A stretch of 64,000 nt of DNA. Origin: Pseudomonas sp. MYb327. Lineage in GTDB: Bacteria > Pseudomonadota > Gammaproteobacteria > Pseudomonadales > Pseudomonadaceae. Position 1 is the first letter of the stretch. Each line of letters opens with the position of its first letter. A program made the translations under genes and the position numbers. Below the pieces are notes generated by a model, which had not been told where the DNA came from, did no database searches, and saw only the letters and a program-made list of their open reading frames with translations. Shown here in pieces: positions 63,290 through 64,000 of this stretch. Location: the NCBI RefSeq assembly GCF_040438925.1, contig NZ_CP159258.1, forward strand, positions 5,417,001 through 5,481,000, in the 5' to 3' direction.

Positions 63290-63856
63290 ATGGACCGCAA
63301 CGAGCAAGCCGTCGCCAAGGTATTCGCACTGTACGAACGCTTCGGCAGCGATGACTACATCGGCGAGCCGGTGTCGCAGATCGAGCACATGTCCCAAGCC
63401 GCGCAATGCGCGATGGCCGAGGGCTTTGATGACGAAGTGGTGCTGGCGGCGTTCTTCCATGACATCGGGCATATCTGCGCCGAAGGTGCCGAGAACATGG
63501 GCGGCTTTGGTGTGGTCAGTCATGAGCGTTTGGGCGCCGATTACCTGCGCAACGTTGGCTTTAGCGAGCGCATGGCGCGGCTGGTGGAATACCACGTTCA
63601 GGCCAAGCGCTATCTCACGCTCAGGGAGCCGGGTTACTACGCACGATTGAGCGAGGCCAGTCGCCGTACTTTGGAATATCAGGGTGGGGTGATGACTGAG
63701 GCTGAGGCTGAGGCTTTTGATAAGGACCCGTTGTGTGAGGTCAGTTTGCGCATGCGGCAGTGGGATGAGCTGGCCAAGGAGATGCATGTGCCGGTGATTG
63801 ATCTAGAGGTGTTGAAGCGTAAGGCGGTCACTGTCCTGTCCCGCGAGGTCTGCTGA
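63290..63856 (+). CDS. HD-domain phosphonate-degradation protein, PhnZ-like
   Basis: A 188-residue HD-superfamily protein. Candidate metal residues: His33 (IEHMSQAA), His57-Asp58 (FFHDIGH), His61, His79 (VVSHERLG), His102 (VEYHVQAK) and Asp159 (QWDELAK). Tyr23 (DDYIGEP) is placed like the substrate-gating Tyr of PhnZ. The family is known from phosphonate degradation operons; PhnZ oxidatively cleaves 2-amino-1-hydroxyethylphosphonate made by PhnY. No phnY is in the window. GGGAGA precedes the start. Confidence 0.87.
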   Translation: MDRNEQAVAKVFALYERFGSDDYIGEPVSQIEHMSQAAQCAMAEGFDDEVVLAAFFHDIGHICAEGAENMGGFGVVSHERLGADYLRNVGFSERMARLVEYHVQAKRYLTLREPGYYARLSEASRRTLEYQGGVMTEAEAEAFDKDPLCEVSLRMRQWDELAKEMHVPVIDLEVLKRKAVTVLSREVC

Positions 63857-63941
63857 AGCGTCTGACGGCGGATAGAGAAAACACGCATGGTTTACCTTGT
63901 TGGCAGCGCTCAAGCTGAGCTTTTCCCAAGGAGGCGAATGG

Positions 63942-64000
63942 ATGCGTTTTTTGAAAGTGGTTGCACAGGATCGAAGTGGGAATGGGGCCGCCGATACGCT
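63942..64000 (+). CDS. Possible start of a gene running out of the window
   Basis: An ATG with AAGGAGG seven bases upstream opens a frame beginning MRFLKVVAQDRSG that stays open to the end of the window. An ATG four bases earlier, in another frame, is also open to the end but has worse spacing. Too short to identify. Confidence 0.35.
   Translation, partial: MRFLKVVAQDRSGNGAADT

Noticed and set aside
62060..63787. 575-codon open frame antisense to the AEP-binding protein and HD gene
   Set aside because: Crosses two genes and a REP pair; coding signal belongs to the plus strand.

Overview
The window is about 64 kb of high-GC chromosomal DNA from a fluorescent-type Pseudomonas (P. fluorescens/P. 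putida relatives). Evidence for this: the gene order gcvP, GspE-type ATPase, CYTH/CHAD protein, argE, argA; the spu polyamine cluster followed by an AHL-acylase-type gene, serA, rpiA, ilvA, rppH, ptsP, lgt and thyA, which from memory matches two blocks of the P. aeruginosa and P. putida chromosomes; OprD-family porins; and many Pseudomonas-type REP palindromes. No rRNA, tRNA, phage, transposase or CRISPR array was seen. About 58 protein genes are supported.

Layout. 1-8.7 kb: 3' end of gcvP, a small DUF2388 protein, a stand-alone secretion-type ATPase, an ACT-like small protein divergent from an Lrp regulator with a perfect 22-bp palindrome between them, a CYTH-CHAD protein, then argE and argA with a possible arginine-rich leader ORF. 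9.2-12.4 kb: two tandem OprD-family porins whose translation-start regions are nearly identical. 12.6-18.3 kb: a sulfur-starvation block, with a 1-Cys peroxiredoxin (LsfA type) and ssuEADCBF for alkanesulfonate uptake and desulfonation. 18.4-29.6 kb: a TetR regulator with a strong inverted repeat, then the polyamine block, with spuI divergent from spuBCDEFGH. Two glutamylpolyamine synthetases, the putrescine aminotransferase and a two-binding-protein ABC importer are present, but no spuA-like hydrolase.

29.7-45 kb: an HD-domain protein divergent from a GlxA-type regulator; a penicillin/AHL acylase; a thioredoxin-like protein with CPC and CYC motifs; a serine hydrolase; DUF2059; a prolyl-hydroxylase-type oxygenase coupled to a DUF523 (TudS-like) protein; a shortened solute-binding protein; DUF4399; serA divergent from D-2-hydroxyglutarate dehydrogenase (a known metabolic pair); an FAH-family protein; two tandem SdiA-regulated-domain proteins. 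45-55 kb: housekeeping genes rpiA, ilvA, a DUF2269 membrane protein, a HAD phosphatase, rppH-ptsP, an NRDE protein, a TauE/SafE exporter, lgt and thyA. 55.4-58.2 kb: cadR/cadA metal resistance with a MerR-type promoter. 58.2 kb to the end: a LysR regulator, a 2-aminoethylphosphonate-type ABC importer and an HD-domain phosphonate oxygenase-like gene; the rest of that locus probably lies beyond the window.

Most of the window is well-known Pseudomonas core metabolism. The points most worth checking are the arginine-rich leader ORF before argA, the Lrp and TetR inverted repeats, the EF-Tu prolyl hydroxylase/DUF523 gene pair, the lobe-II-deleted binding protein, the CPC/CYC thioredoxin-like protein, and the 17 REP sites, one of which supplies the argE stop codon. 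I did not find a clearly undescribed multi-gene system. Locus comparisons and literature statements are from memory and no database was searched.
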